64,000 nt of DNA from Neisseria lisongii (GCF_028463985.1 NZ_CP116766.1:186001-250000); one strand, 5' to 3'; shown: positions 14,665-24,119, numbered from the stretch's first letter. Made by a program: numbers and translations. The notes: generated by a model from the sequence alone, not told the origin.

Positions 14665-17508
14665 ATGGACTTGAACGAACTTTTTAACCCCAACGAATTT
14701 GCCGCCCGTCATTTGAGCTTCAAAGATGAAGCGGAACTTTTGGCGGCACTCGGCGAAGAGAGCATGGAAACTTTTGTGGACAACACCGTGCCGCAGAGTA
14801 TCCGTATGCCGTCCGAACTCGACTTGCCCGAAGCGCTGACCGAAGCGCAGGCATTGGCCAAGCTCAAAAGCATTGCCGCCAAAAACAAAGTGGCGAAAAG
14901 CTATATCGGTTTGGGCTATTATCCGACCCGTTTGCCGAACGTGATTTTGCGCAATGTCTTGGAAAATCCGGGTTGGTACACCGCCTACACCCCGTATCAG
15001 GCAGAAATCGCCCAAGGCCGTTTGGAAGCCTTGCTGAATTTCCAACAAGTCTGTATCGACCTGACCGGCTTTGAAGTAGCGGGCGCATCGCTGCTGGACG
15101 AAGCCACCGCCGCCGCCGAAGCCATGGCAATGGCAAAACGGGTCGGCAAAGTCAAAAGCAATCAGTTTTTCGTTGACGAACGGGTGTATCCGCAAACCTT
15201 AGACGTGATGAAAACCCGTGCCAAATACTTCGGCTTTGAATTGGTGGTCGGCAGTCTGGCGCAAGCCGCCGAGGGCGAATATTTTGGCGCACTGCTGCAA
15301 TATGTCGGCAAAGACGGCGACGTTGCCGATTTGGGCGGCGTGATTGCCGGTTTGAAAGAAAAAGGCACAATCGTTGCCGTTGCCGCCGACATCATGAGCT
15401 TGGTATTGCTCAAATCGCCGGCCGAACTCGGTGCCGATATTGCACTGGGCAACACCCAACGTTTCGGCGTACCGATGGGCTTCGGCGGCCCGCACGCCGC
15501 CTATTTCGCCTTTAAAGACGAGTTCAAACGCTCTGCTCCCGGCCGCATCATCGGCGTGTCCAAAGACGCTTCCGGCAAACCGGCGCTGCGTATGGCACTC
15601 TCTACCCGCGAACAGCATATCCGCCGCGAAAAAGCCACGTCCAATATCTGTACCGCCCAAGCGCTGCTGGCGAATCTGGCGGGCATGTATGCCGTGTACC
15701 ACGGCCCCGAAGGCGTGAAACGCATTGCCAACCGCATTCACGCCTTGGCCGCCGCATTTGCCGATGCGCTGGTTTCAGACGGCATTCAAGTGGTGCATGA
15801 AGTCTTCTTTGACACCGTATTGGCAGACTTGGGCGAGCGTGCCGAAAGTGTGTACCAAAATGCCCTCAACGCAGGCTACAACCTGCGCCGTGTCGGCGGC
15901 AACCGCTTGGCCGTTGCATTCAGCGAAGAATCCGACCCGCAGGAATTGGCAGAACTGGTGCAGCTCTTTACCGGAAAAGCCTTTGCCGCAAAAAGCATTG
16001 AAGGCCGTCTGAAAACCGACCTGCTGCGCAGCGACGACATTCTCACCCACGAAGTGTTCAACCGTTACCATACCGAACACGAAATGCTGCGCTACCTGAA
16101 AAAACTCGAAGAGCGAGATTTGGCGATGAACCGCAGCATGATTTCACTGGGCAGCTGCACCATGAAACTCAACGCCACCGCCGAAATGTTGCCGGTAACT
16201 TGGGCAGAATTTGCCAATATCCACCCGTTTGCCCCGCAAGAACAGGTCGCAGGCTACCGTGAAATGCTGGCGCAACTGACCGGTTTCCTGAAAGCAATTA
16301 CCGGTTTTGATGCCATATCCATGCAGCCGAATTCCGGCGCACAAGGCGAATACAGCGGTATGCTCGCCATCCGCCGCTACCACGAAGCCAACGGCAACCC
16401 CGACCGCAACGTTTGCCTGATTCCGAAATCGGCACACGGCACCAACCCCGCCACCGCCGCCATGCTCGGCATGAAAGTCGTGGTGGTCGATACCGACGAA
16501 CACGGCAACGTCAAAGTGGACGATCTCAAAGCCAAAGCCGAACAATACAGCGACACCCTCGGCGCATTGATGATTACCTATCCATCGACCCACGGCGTGT
16601 ACGAAGAAAGCATTCGCGAAATCTGCAGCATTATCCACGACCACGGCGGCCAAGTGTATATGGACGGTGCCAACCTCAATGCCCAAATCGGCATCATGCA
16701 GCCGGCCGAAGTCGGCGCAGACGTGTTGCACATGAACCTGCACAAAACCTTCTGCATTCCGCACGGCGGCGGCGGCCCCGGCATGGGTCCGATCGGCTTG
16801 AAAGCCCACCTCGCCCCATTCGCCCCCGGCCATGTCCTGACCGACAACGGCAGCGAAAGCGCCACCCAAGGCGCAGTATCCGCCGCCGCATTCGGTTCCG
16901 CCAGCATTTTGCCGATTACCTGGATGTACATCACCATGATGGGCAAACAAGGCATGAAACAGGCAACCCGTTGGGCGCTCCTAAACGCCAACTACGTTGC
17001 CAAATCCCTGAGCGAAGACTACCCGATTCTCTACACCGGCAAAAACGGCAGAGTAGCGCACGAATGTATCGTTGATCTGCGTCCGCTCAAAGCCGAAAGC
17101 GGCATCACCGAAACCGACATCGCCAAACGCCTGATGGACTACGGTTTCCACGCCCCAACTGTGTCCTTCCCTGTGGCAGGCACACTGATGGTCGAACCGA
17201 CCGAGTCCGAAAGCAAAGCCGAACTCGACCGCTTTATCGCCGCCCTGAAACAGATCAAACAGGAAGTGTTGAAAGTGCAAAACGGCGGCTGGCCGCAAGA
17301 CGACAACCCGCTGGTCAACGCCCCGCACACCGCCGCCAACGTTACCGCCGCAGAATGGACGCACCCATACAGCCGAGAAGAAGCCGTATTCCCGCTGCCG
17401 TATGTCCGTGAAAACAAATTCTGGCCGAGCGTGAATCGGGTGGACGATGTGTACGGCGACCGCAACCTAATCTGCACCTGCCCGCCGATTGAATCCTACG
17501 AAAGCTGA
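14665..17508 (+). CDS. gcvP: Glycine dehydrogenase (decarboxylating), P protein
   Basis: A 947-aa fused, full-length PLP-dependent P protein that decarboxylates glycine and loads the aminomethyl group onto GcvH. The cofactor lysine is at about 694 in MNLHKTFCIPHGGGGPG. The N-terminal half-domain (FIGLGYYPTRLPNVILRN-like region near 80-100) and NPGWYTAYTPYQ are present. AAAGGA at 14649-14654 supports ATG 14665 rather than the frame start at 14623. A DUS inside the gene encodes EGRLKTD. The gene lacks its own visible riboswitch, so coordination with gcvT must come from another mechanism. Confidence 0.97.
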   Translation: MDLNELFNPNEFAARHLSFKDEAELLAALGEESMETFVDNTVPQSIRMPSELDLPEALTEAQALAKLKSIAAKNKVAKSYIGLGYYPTRLPNVILRNVLENPGWYTAYTPYQAEIAQGRLEALLNFQQVCIDLTGFEVAGASLLDEATAAAEAMAMAKRVGKVKSNQFFVDERVYPQTLDVMKTRAKYFGFELVVGSLAQAAEGEYFGALLQYVGKDGDVADLGGVIAGLKEKGTIVAVAADIMSLVLLKSPAELGADIALGNTQRFGVPMGFGGPHAAYFAFKDEFKRSAPGRIIGVSKDASGKPALRMALSTREQHIRREKATSNICTAQALLANLAGMYAVYHGPEGVKRIANRIHALAAAFADALVSDGIQVVHEVFFDTVLADLGERAESVYQNALNAGYNLRRVGGNRLAVAFSEESDPQELAELVQLFTGKAFAAKSIEGRLKTDLLRSDDILTHEVFNRYHTEHEMLRYLKKLEERDLAMNRSMISLGSCTMKLNATAEMLPVTWAEFANIHPFAPQEQVAGYREMLAQLTGFLKAITGFDAISMQPNSGAQGEYSGMLAIRRYHEANGNPDRNVCLIPKSAHGTNPATAAMLGMKVVVVDTDEHGNVKVDDLKAKAEQYSDTLGALMITYPSTHGVYEESIREICSIIHDHGGQVYMDGANLNAQIGIMQPAEVGADVLHMNLHKTFCIPHGGGGPGMGPIGLKAHLAPFAPGHVLTDNGSESATQGAVSAAAFGSASILPITWMYITMMGKQGMKQATRWALLNANYVAKSLSEDYPILYTGKNGRVAHECIVDLRPLKAESGITETDIAKRLMDYGFHAPTVSFPVAGTLMVEPTESESKAELDRFIAALKQIKQEVLKVQNGGWPQDDNPLVNAPHTAANVTAAEWTHPYSREEAVFPLPYVRENKFWPSVNRVDDVYGDRNLICTCPPIESYES

Positions 17509-17535
17509 TTGCCGCTAGGTTAGCGTGCATAAACC

Positions 17536-17568
17536 AAGCCGTCTGAAAACTTAATTTTCAGACGGCTT
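17536..17568 (+). terminator. DUS hairpin terminator with T-tract after gcvP
   Basis: AAGCCGTCTGAAAA pairs with TTTTCAGACGGCTT and is followed by further Ts, a convincing intrinsic terminator. Confidence 0.85.
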
Positions 17569-17630
17569 TTTTCATAGCAAGAGTTTGCCGTTTTGCCGGC
17601 CTGCTTTGTCTGAAATACGGTGATTTCGGC

Positions 17631-17636
17631 TATAAT
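17631..17636 (+). promoter_or_regulatory. Candidate -10 element (TATAAT) for recC
   Basis: A perfect TATAAT within TTTCGGCTATAATG. The same 14-base string recurs ahead of ubiD at 48022-48035. The -35 is weak. Transcription from here would begin near 17643, after the longest possible recC start, which supports ATG 17668. Confidence 0.6.
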
Positions 17637-17667
17637 GAACCTACTATTTTTGCCGGGTCGCTATCTT

Positions 17668-20600
17668 ATGTTTTATCTGTATCAATCCAACCGTTTGGAA
17701 TCGCTTGCGGCGCTGTTTTGCCGTATTCAGAAAATCAATCCGCTGTCTGATCCGTGGGCGGAAGAGGAAGTGGTGGTGCAGAGTCAGGGCATGCGCCGTT
17801 ATTTGAGCGCTTGTTTGGCAAGGGAAACGGGGGTGGCGGCGAATTTGAAATTCAGTTTGCCGGCGGGGCTGACGTGGCGGCTGATGCGGCGGGTGTTGCT
17901 GGATATTCCGGAAAACAGTCCGTTTGCGCCGGAGGTGATGCGTTGGCGGCTGGTGGATTTGTTCCGCAGTGATGGTTTTCAGACGGCCTCTGAATTTGCG
18001 CTCAGCCGTGCAGCGTTGCAGAGTTATCTTGCGGGCAGCGAGTCGGCGGATTATCAGTTGGGCGGGCTGCTGGCGGATATTTTCGACCAGTATTTGGTGT
18101 ACCGCCCGCAGTGGATTGAGGCGTGGCGGCAGGGGAAACTGCTGGATTTGGGCGGCGATGAGGGCTGGCAGGCGGAGTTGTGGCGTTATCTTGACGACGG
18201 TTCGCAGTCGGCGCTGCACCGTGTGGCGTTGTGGGCGCAGCTTTTGCAGCGGTTGGAACAACGGCATTTGCCCGAACGGCTGTTTGTGTTCGGGATTTCG
18301 ACGATGGCGCCGATGTATCTGCAGCTTTTGCAGAAGATTGCCGAACATTGTGATGTGTTTATGTTTGCCTTGAACCCGAGTGCGCAGTATTGGGGCAATG
18401 TGATTGAACCGGCGCAGATTCTGCAGGGCGGCGACGAGGCGGATTTGACGCAGAGCGGCCACCCGCTGCTGGCTTCGTTGGGCAAACAGGGGCGGGACTT
18501 TTTTGATTTTCTGTCGGAAATCGAGATGGAAACGCCGGTGTTTGAAAGCGATGACGTTGAGGGTGCGCCCGGTCTGCTGCACCGTTTGCAGCAGGATATT
18601 CAGAATCTTCGGATGCCGTCTGAAAATCGTGAGGATAATGTCGGCAGTCTGCACGACGGTTCGATTCAGATTGTGTCGGCACACAGTCCGCTGCGGGAAT
18701 TGCAGATTCTGCGGGATAAACTGTTGAAAATGCTTGCCGACCATCCGGATTGGCAGCCGCACGATATTGCGGTGCTGACACCCGACATCAGCCCGTACAC
18801 GCCGTTTATCGAAGCAGTGTTCGGCAAGGCGGCGGGCGGCGGGCAGCCGTTGCCGTATTCTGTTTCCGATGTCAAAATCAGCCGCAACCAGCCGTTGCTG
18901 ACCGCATTGGCGCAACTGCTGGCATGTTTGGAAGGGCGGTTTGAAGTCGATCAGGTGTTGGCTTTGCTGGACAACCGTTTGGTGCGGGAACGCTTTGAAT
19001 TGTCGCAAGACGATATGCCGCTTTTGAAAGATACGGCGGCGCAGCTCAATATCCATTGGGGCTGGGACGGCAGTATGCGTGGCGGAGGCGACAATCTGTT
19101 TACTTGGCAGCAGGCGCTGGAACGTTTGGTGTCGGGCTGGCTGATGCCCGAAGGGGCGGCGATGTGGCACAACATCAGCGCATGGCATGCCGACATCAAC
19201 CGGCTGGCGGTGTTTGCCCGTTTTACCGCATTTGTCCGCACGTTGGCGGAAATCTATCAGGCTTGGCAGCAACCGGCCGATACGGCGGTTTGGGTGCAGC
19301 GTATCCGTGATACGTCGGCGGCGCTGTTTGCACCCGATAAAGCAGATCAGGCAGCATTGCAACAGTTTGAACAGGCGCTGGCGGCGTGGCAGCAGGATAC
19401 CGATACCGCCGGTTTCAACGGAGATTTGCCGCTGCATACCGTAATCCGCCACATCAGCCGTTTTCTCAACAGCGAAAGTCAGGCAGGCTTCCTGCGGGGC
19501 GGGATTACTTTTTGCAGCATGGTGCCGATGCGCAGCCTACCGTTTAAAGTGATTTGCCTGCTGGGACTGAACGACGGCAGTTTCCCCCGCAATACCCGTG
19601 CCGCCGAATTCGACCTGATTGCCCGCCACCCGCAAAAAGGCGACCGCGCCCGCCGCGATGACGACCGCTATCTGTTTTTAGAAGCCTTAATCAGCGCACG
19701 GGACGTGCTGTATCTGTCGTATGTCGGCCGCAATATCCGCACCGATGAAGCACTTGCCCCCTCGCCGCTGCTCAACGAACTGGTCGATACCGTGGCCGCC
19801 ATGACCGGCGTTTCCGGCAAAAACCTGTTGGAAAACTGGATAGAGCAACACCCGTTGCAGGCGTTTTCGCACCGCTATTTTGCCGCAAGGCCGTCTGAAA
19901 ACGGCGTTTCCGCCTTTATCAGCACCCGCAGCGACTACGCCCAAGCCCTTGCCCAAGCACCTGAAACAGCGCAGCCGTTTTGGGTGGAAGCATTAAACGA
20001 AGCCGAACCCGAAACCATCATCGCCCAACACCGTTTGACCGCATTCTGGCGCAATCCGCTGAAATATTGGCTGCAACACAATCTGGCGTGGCGGGAACCG
20101 TATTTTGACGAAACATTGGCTGCAGGCGAACCGTTTGAGCCGGAACATACCGAAAAAATCATGGACGCTTATCTCGAAGCCCGCCGCAACCGGCAGGATT
20201 TTGCCGAAACCGCCGCCCGCCTGCAGGCCGAAAGCCTGTTGCCTTCGGGCGAACTCGGCAAATTGTGGCAGCAGGATTTCCAAACGCTCGCCAAACAAAT
20301 CGACGGCGAACTGCTCGACAGCCGCCTGTTACCGCCGCAAACCTATGAACTGACCATCGGCGGCGCAACGCTGCACGGCAGTCTCAGCCATCTGCATCAG
20401 GCGGGCAGAATCATCTTTAAAAACCGCAATCTAAGCTATCCCGACAAAGTCGCCGCTTTGCTCGAACATTTACTGTTTTGCGCCGTAAGACCGTCTGAAA
20501 CCGACAGTTGCCGCACCTATTGGGTTATCGGCGGCGAAACCCAAATCCTGAACGACATTCCGCAGCAGCAGGCATCGGCATTTCTGGAAAGCTGGGTGCA

Positions 20601-20895
20601 GTATTTCCAAATCGGGCAACAACGCCCGCTACCGTTTTTCGCCCGCCTAAGCTGGCAGACGGCGGAAAAATACTGTAAATCCGAATCCGATTGGGATACC
20701 GCCCGTCAAGAAGCATGGACGCTGTATCACGGCAAGAAAAACCAAACCGCCCAAAAAAGCTATACCGAAGCAGCGCTGGTGTTCGGCAATGATGAACAAG
20801 AACCGGTGGAAACGCCGCTGTTCCGACATCTGATTGAAGATATGCTGGCACCGGCAATGGCAGCAGCGTTTGGGGAAGAAAAAGCAGCGGAATAA
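17668..20895 (+). CDS. recC: Exodeoxyribonuclease V gamma subunit RecC
   Basis: A 1075-aa RecC, the subunit of RecBCD that scans for Chi and splits the duplex ahead of the helicases. It starts with the characteristic FYLYQSNRLESLAALF and has VVVQSQGMRRYLS near residue 40, GISTMAPMYLQLLQKIA, the inactive helicase-like middle part, and PFKVICLLGLNDGSFPR followed by RDDDRYLFLEALISARD. Length is normal. RecB and RecD are not adjacent, unlike the enteric recC-recB-recD arrangement. Three or more DUS copies are embedded (peptides FQTASEF, RMPSENR, ARPSENG). RecBCD also matters for transformation in Neisseria, where uptake sequences act. Confidence 0.95.
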   Translation: MFYLYQSNRLESLAALFCRIQKINPLSDPWAEEEVVVQSQGMRRYLSACLARETGVAANLKFSLPAGLTWRLMRRVLLDIPENSPFAPEVMRWRLVDLFRSDGFQTASEFALSRAALQSYLAGSESADYQLGGLLADIFDQYLVYRPQWIEAWRQGKLLDLGGDEGWQAELWRYLDDGSQSALHRVALWAQLLQRLEQRHLPERLFVFGISTMAPMYLQLLQKIAEHCDVFMFALNPSAQYWGNVIEPAQILQGGDEADLTQSGHPLLASLGKQGRDFFDFLSEIEMETPVFESDDVEGAPGLLHRLQQDIQNLRMPSENREDNVGSLHDGSIQIVSAHSPLRELQILRDKLLKMLADHPDWQPHDIAVLTPDISPYTPFIEAVFGKAAGGGQPLPYSVSDVKISRNQPLLTALAQLLACLEGRFEVDQVLALLDNRLVRERFELSQDDMPLLKDTAAQLNIHWGWDGSMRGGGDNLFTWQQALERLVSGWLMPEGAAMWHNISAWHADINRLAVFARFTAFVRTLAEIYQAWQQPADTAVWVQRIRDTSAALFAPDKADQAALQQFEQALAAWQQDTDTAGFNGDLPLHTVIRHISRFLNSESQAGFLRGGITFCSMVPMRSLPFKVICLLGLNDGSFPRNTRAAEFDLIARHPQKGDRARRDDDRYLFLEALISARDVLYLSYVGRNIRTDEALAPSPLLNELVDTVAAMTGVSGKNLLENWIEQHPLQAFSHRYFAARPSENGVSAFISTRSDYAQALAQAPETAQPFWVEALNEAEPETIIAQHRLTAFWRNPLKYWLQHNLAWREPYFDETLAAGEPFEPEHTEKIMDAYLEARRNRQDFAETAARLQAESLLPSGELGKLWQQDFQTLAKQIDGELLDSRLLPPQTYELTIGGATLHGSLSHLHQAGRIIFKNRNLSYPDKVAALLEHLLFCAVRPSETDSCRTYWVIGGETQILNDIPQQQASAFLESWVQYFQIGQQRPLPFFARLSWQTAEKYCKSESDWDTARQEAWTLYHGKKNQTAQKSYTEAALVFGNDEQEPVETPLFRHLIEDMLAPAMAAAFGEEKAAE

Positions 20896-20908
20896 ATAAA
20901 AGAAGAGA

Positions 20909-20970
20909 GGCCGTCTGAAAACCGTAGGTTTCGCTAAAACGAGCAAAGCGAGTTTCTGCGAAGCTAAAAT
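20909..20970. repeat. DUS-linked 48-bp repeat, single copy
   Basis: Directly after a DUS, the inverse of the unit containing CCTACGGTTTTAGCTTCGC and ACTCGCTTTGCTCG. It is one of the dispersed copies described in the findings. Confidence 0.75.
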
Positions 20971-21084
20971 CGTGATCGTGCAACGGGCTTGATTTATGGT
21001 TGAAATCCCGAATGTTCCGTAAAAATCGGTAGCTATAGGGCGTAGGTTGGGTCTCGCCCCAACATTATTGAAAAAACCTTGAAA

Positions 21085-21156
21085 TATAGTGGATTCACTT
21101 TAAAAGTAGTACAAGGCGAGCCAACGCTGTAATACTTTTAAAGTGAATTCACGATA
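21085..21156. mobile_element. Short Correia-like MITE, TTTAAAAGTA-end class
   Basis: 72 bp from TATAGTGGATTCACTTTAAA to the near-inverse TTTAAAGTGAATTCACGATA. The core is shortened to GTACAAGGCGAGCCAACGCT. Confidence 0.75.
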
Positions 21157-21238
21157 TAATATTTTGTTGGGTTACGCTCGTACTTCGCCCGCCGCAGCCT
21201 ACGCTGGTTTTGTTTGGAAAATATAGTTCCATTCAGTC

Positions 21239-21487
21239 TTAAAACCCGAAATCCATCTGAATATCGTCCGGATTCACGGTTTCGCCGGATTGGGCGGCAC
21301 GCTGGCGGATTTTTGCCCGCCGCTGTGCCAACAGCCGCATTACTTGGTGTTTTTGGTCGTCCGACATCTGCAGCCAATACAGCCGTTCTTCACGGCTGCG
21401 CAGGCAGCCTTTGCAATAGCCTTTGGCATTGGCTTGGCATACGCCGATACACGGGCTGGGAATGGTAAAAAAATCGGGCTGCTGCAT
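21239..21487 (-). CDS. DUF1289 family cysteine-rich small protein
   Basis: An 82-aa protein with the DUF1289 pattern: SPCIGVCQANAKGYCKGCLRS supplies four cysteines (C-x3-C-x7-C-x2-C), likely binding a metal or Fe-S cluster. It is followed by a WLQMSDDQKHQVMRLLAQR helix. No function is established for the family that I can state. It is flanked on both sides by Correia-like elements, so its transcription may depend on them. Confidence 0.85.
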   Translation of the reverse strand: MQQPDFFTIPSPCIGVCQANAKGYCKGCLRSREERLYWLQMSDDQKHQVMRLLAQRRAKIRQRAAQSGETVNPDDIQMDFGF

Positions 21488-21525
21488 AAGGGTGTCGGAT
21501 ACGCAGGAATAATGGTTTGATTGTA

Positions 21526-21631
21526 TATAGTGAATTTACTTTAAAAGTATGACGGCGTTGTCTCGCCTAGCCGTATTATTCATACTGTCTTCGGCTCGCC
21601 GCCTTGTCCTACTTTTAGTAAATTCACTATA
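21526..21631. mobile_element. Full-length Correia-like MITE, TTTAAAAGTA-end class
   Basis: 106 bp. The left end TATAGTGAATTTACTTTAAA matches the inverse of the right end TTTTAGTAAATTCACTATA. The core is the Correia-type ACTGTCTTCGGCTCGCCGCC. It is nearly identical at its ends to the shorter copy at 61583-61655. Confidence 0.8.
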
Positions 21632-21679
21632 GCAGAATCGGTAAAAAAGACAAACCGAAAATATCTGTCTGATGTATCA

Positions 21680-21712
21680 ATGCCGTCTGAAAATCGGGTT
21701 TTCAGACGGCAT
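21680..21712 (-). terminator. Inverted DUS hairpin after hemN
   Basis: ATGCCGTCTGAAAA and its inverse around a 5-nt loop, immediately downstream of hemN. Confidence 0.75.
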
Positions 21713-21729
21713 CATCGTTTCGGTTTTAT

Positions 21730-23136
21730 CTAAACCGTTTGCGAATATTTGGCGGTGGTTTCTTTATGCCGCAGGTGGTAGTCGAACACCATTGCAATAT
21801 TGCGGATTAGGAAGCGGCCTTTGGGCGTAACCTGCAGGCCGTTGGCTTTGAGCTGCACCAGTCCCAATTCCGCCATCTGCTGCAAATCGGCGAGTTCGTC
21901 TTTGAAATAAACGGGAAACGGGATGCCGAACATATCTTCGTACAGGGAAAAATCCAGTACGAAGCGGCACATCAGGTCTTGAATGATGTTGCGGCGCAAG
22001 ATGTCGTCTTGGTTGAGCTGGTAGCCCCGCATAACGGGTAGGCGGCCTGCGTCGATGGCGGCGTAGTAGGCATCGATGTCCCGCTCGTTTTGGGCGTAGG
22101 TACTACCGATTTTGCCGATACTGGATACGCCGATGGCCACCAAATCGCAGTCGGCATAAGTCGAATAACCTTGGAAGTTGCGTTGCAGCCAGCCTTCTCT
22201 GAGGGCGATGGAAAGCTCGTCGTCGGGTTTGGCGAAATGGTCCATGCCGATAAAGACATAGCCGCGCTCGGTCAGGGTTTGTACGCAGTATTGCAGCATA
22301 TCGAGTTTTTCTTCGCTACCGGGAACGGCGGCGGTGTCGATGCGGCGCTGCGGTTTGAAAATGTGCGGCAGGTGGGCGTAGTGGTAGAGGGCGAGCCGGT
22401 CGGGGTCGAGGCTCAATACGGTGTCGATGGTGGTTTTGATGCTTTCGACCGACTGGTGCGGCAGGCCATAAATCAAATCGACACTCACGGATTTGAAACC
22501 GGCTTCGCGGGCGGCATCAATCACTTCTTTGGTTTCTTCAAAACTCTGAATGCGGTTCACGGCTTCTTGAACTTTGGGATCGAAATCCTGAATGCCCACG
22601 CTCATGCGGTTGAAGCCGAGTTTGCCCAAATGCAGCACGGTTTCCCGGCTGACTTTGCGGGGGTCGATTTCGATGGAGTATTCGCCGTTGGGAATCAGCT
22701 CGAAGTAGGTGCGGATCATGGCGAAAACCCGTTCGAGCTGGTCGTCGCTCAAAAAAGTGGGCGTGCCGCCGCCGAAATGCAGTTGCGCCAGTTTTTGCCG
22801 GCCGTTGAGGTGCGGCGCAAGCAGTGCCATTTCTTTTTCGAGATACTCGATATAGGCATCGGCACGGGATTTGTCTTTGGTGATGATTTTGTTGCAGCCG
22901 CAGTAGTAGCAGATGGTGTTGCAAAAAGGAATGTGGATATAAAGCGAAAGGGGCTTGTTTAAAGCCCCTAAGTTGCGCAAGCTCAGAGCGTGGCGGTATT
23001 TTTCTTCGTCAAAGCCGCTGTGGAAACGGTCGGCGGTAGGGTATGAAGTATAGCGGGGGCCGCTTTGGGGCAGGCTGGCAATCAGGTCGCGGTCGAACTC
23101 GGGTTGTTCGCTGTTTTTGATGGTAATGATTTTCAT
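21730..23136 (-). CDS. hemN: Oxygen-independent coproporphyrinogen III dehydrogenase
   Basis: A 468-aa radical-SAM enzyme converting coproporphyrinogen III to protoporphyrinogen IX without oxygen, for haem synthesis under anaerobic or microaerobic growth. The cluster motif is CNTICYYCGC with cysteines at 72, 76 and 79 and the HemN-specific fourth at 81. GPRYTSYPTADRF at the N-terminus and FGGGTPTFL follow. I use ATG 23136; the frame continues 31 codons upstream but that part is promoter DNA. It is divergent from fnr, with an FNR-like box between, which fits oxygen-responsive control. Confidence 0.96.
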   Translation of the reverse strand: MKIITIKNSEQPEFDRDLIASLPQSGPRYTSYPTADRFHSGFDEEKYRHALSLRNLGALNKPLSLYIHIPFCNTICYYCGCNKIITKDKSRADAYIEYLEKEMALLAPHLNGRQKLAQLHFGGGTPTFLSDDQLERVFAMIRTYFELIPNGEYSIEIDPRKVSRETVLHLGKLGFNRMSVGIQDFDPKVQEAVNRIQSFEETKEVIDAAREAGFKSVSVDLIYGLPHQSVESIKTTIDTVLSLDPDRLALYHYAHLPHIFKPQRRIDTAAVPGSEEKLDMLQYCVQTLTERGYVFIGMDHFAKPDDELSIALREGWLQRNFQGYSTYADCDLVAIGVSSIGKIGSTYAQNERDIDAYYAAIDAGRLPVMRGYQLNQDDILRRNIIQDLMCRFVLDFSLYEDMFGIPFPVYFKDELADLQQMAELGLVQLKANGLQVTPKGRFLIRNIAMVFDYHLRHKETTAKYSQTV

Positions 23137-23205
23137 ATTATAAAAAGCAGTGTGTGTTAATGAAGGGATTAGTAAAAAAGCAGATAATTTGATAGAATGC
23201 CACAC

Positions 23206-23242
23206 TACCATATTATGGTAAACCTGCATTGATGTATGTCAA
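23206..23242. promoter_or_regulatory. FNR-like box and adjacent palindrome, hemN-fnr region
   Basis: TTGAT-N4-GTCAA at 23229-23242 differs from the FNR consensus TTGAT-N4-ATCAA by one base. Nine bases away is TACCATA-T-TATGGTA (23206-23220), a 7-1-7 palindrome of unknown use. The box is 93 bp from the hemN start codon and 97 bp from the fnr start codon, so it could serve either or both. Confidence 0.75.
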
Positions 23243-23338
23243 TCATGGATAAGTTCCCTTCAAACGGGGTATGCCCGCTTTCGGGCCGCTACTTCAATCA
23301 GCCGCTGCAAGAAGTTTAGAAAAAAGGTATTCTGCGTT

Positions 23339-24073
23339 ATGACCGCTCACAACCCTCCGTCTCAGATGAAAGCACTCTGCTCAACGTGTTCGCTGCGTGA
23401 GCTTTGCCTGCCTGTCGGCCTGCTGCCCGGCGAGTTTTCGCAACTCGATGCCGTTATCCGCCAAAGCCGACGTCTGAAAAAGGGTGAATACCTGTTTCGT
23501 GCCGGCGAGCCGTTTACCTCGCTGTTTGCCATTCGTGCGGGCTTTTTCAAAACCACCGTTGCCAGTCAGGACGGTCGGGATCAGGTAACCGGCTTTTTTA
23601 TGTCGGGCGAACTGATCGGTATGGACGGCATTTGTTCGCATGTCCACAGCTGCGATGCGGTGGCGCTGGAAGACAGTGAAGTGTGCGAGCTGCCGTTTGC
23701 CCATATGGAAGAGTTGGGTCAAAATATCCCCAGCCTGCAAACCCATTTTTTCCGTCTGATGAGCAGGGAAATCGTCCGAGATCAGGGCGTAATGCTGCTG
23801 TTGGGCAATATGCGTGCCGAAGAGCGGCTGACCGCATTTCTGCTGAACCTGTCCAACCGCTTGTATTCCCGTGGCTTTGCCGCTAATGAATTTGTCTTGA
23901 GAATGTCCCGTGAAGAAATCGGCAGTTATCTGGGCCTGAAACTGGAAACCGTCAGCCGCACATTGTCCAAGTTCCATAACGAAGGCTTGATTTCGGTGGA
24001 ACACAAACACATTAAAATCCTCGACCCGCAGGCGCTGAAAAAAATCGTGTCCGGATGTACGCAGGCGATTTAA
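23339..24073 (+). CDS. fnr: Oxygen-sensing transcriptional regulator FNR
   Basis: A 244-aa Crp/Fnr-family activator that senses oxygen through a [4Fe-4S] cluster. Likely ligands are Cys14, Cys17 and Cys23 (CSTCSLRELC) plus Cys116 (EVCELPF). The cyclic-nucleotide-like barrel follows, then the dimer helix, and the recognition helix ETVSRTLSKFHNEGLI has the E-x2-SR core that reads TTGAT half sites. Size equals meningococcal FNR. It controls denitrification and other anaerobic genes in Neisseria. An intrinsic terminator follows the stop. Confidence 0.96.
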   Translation: MTAHNPPSQMKALCSTCSLRELCLPVGLLPGEFSQLDAVIRQSRRLKKGEYLFRAGEPFTSLFAIRAGFFKTTVASQDGRDQVTGFFMSGELIGMDGICSHVHSCDAVALEDSEVCELPFAHMEELGQNIPSLQTHFFRLMSREIVRDQGVMLLLGNMRAEERLTAFLLNLSNRLYSRGFAANEFVLRMSREEIGSYLGLKLETVSRTLSKFHNEGLISVEHKHIKILDPQALKKIVSGCTQAI

Positions 24074-24090
24074 GACAAGATTTGGAATAC

Positions 24091-24119
24091 AAAAACAGCA
24101 GCGGAATGCTGCTGTTTTT
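24091..24119 (+). terminator. Intrinsic terminator after fnr
   Basis: AAAAACAGCAGC and GCTGCTGTTTTT form a 12-bp stem with a 5-nt loop and a T-run. It is one of few terminators here not built from DUS. Confidence 0.9.

Larger units (their letters stand above)
20896..21238. other. Intergenic region recC-DUF1289 gene
   Basis: 343 bp without a gene: a DUS, one copy of the 48-bp repeat (20909-20970), about 110 bp of unremarkable sequence, a Correia-like element (21085-21156), and about 80 bp leading to the next gene's stop. Confidence 0.7.

Noticed and set aside
17644..19452. 602-codon open frame antisense to recC
   Set aside because: It mirrors the codon bias of recC; the translation is rich in Arg, Gln and His, has no domain, and no start signal. 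recC is a clear family match.
22090..22962. 290-codon frame antisense to hemN
   Set aside because: Low-complexity glycine/phenylalanine-rich translation, a shadow of the hemN codon bias.
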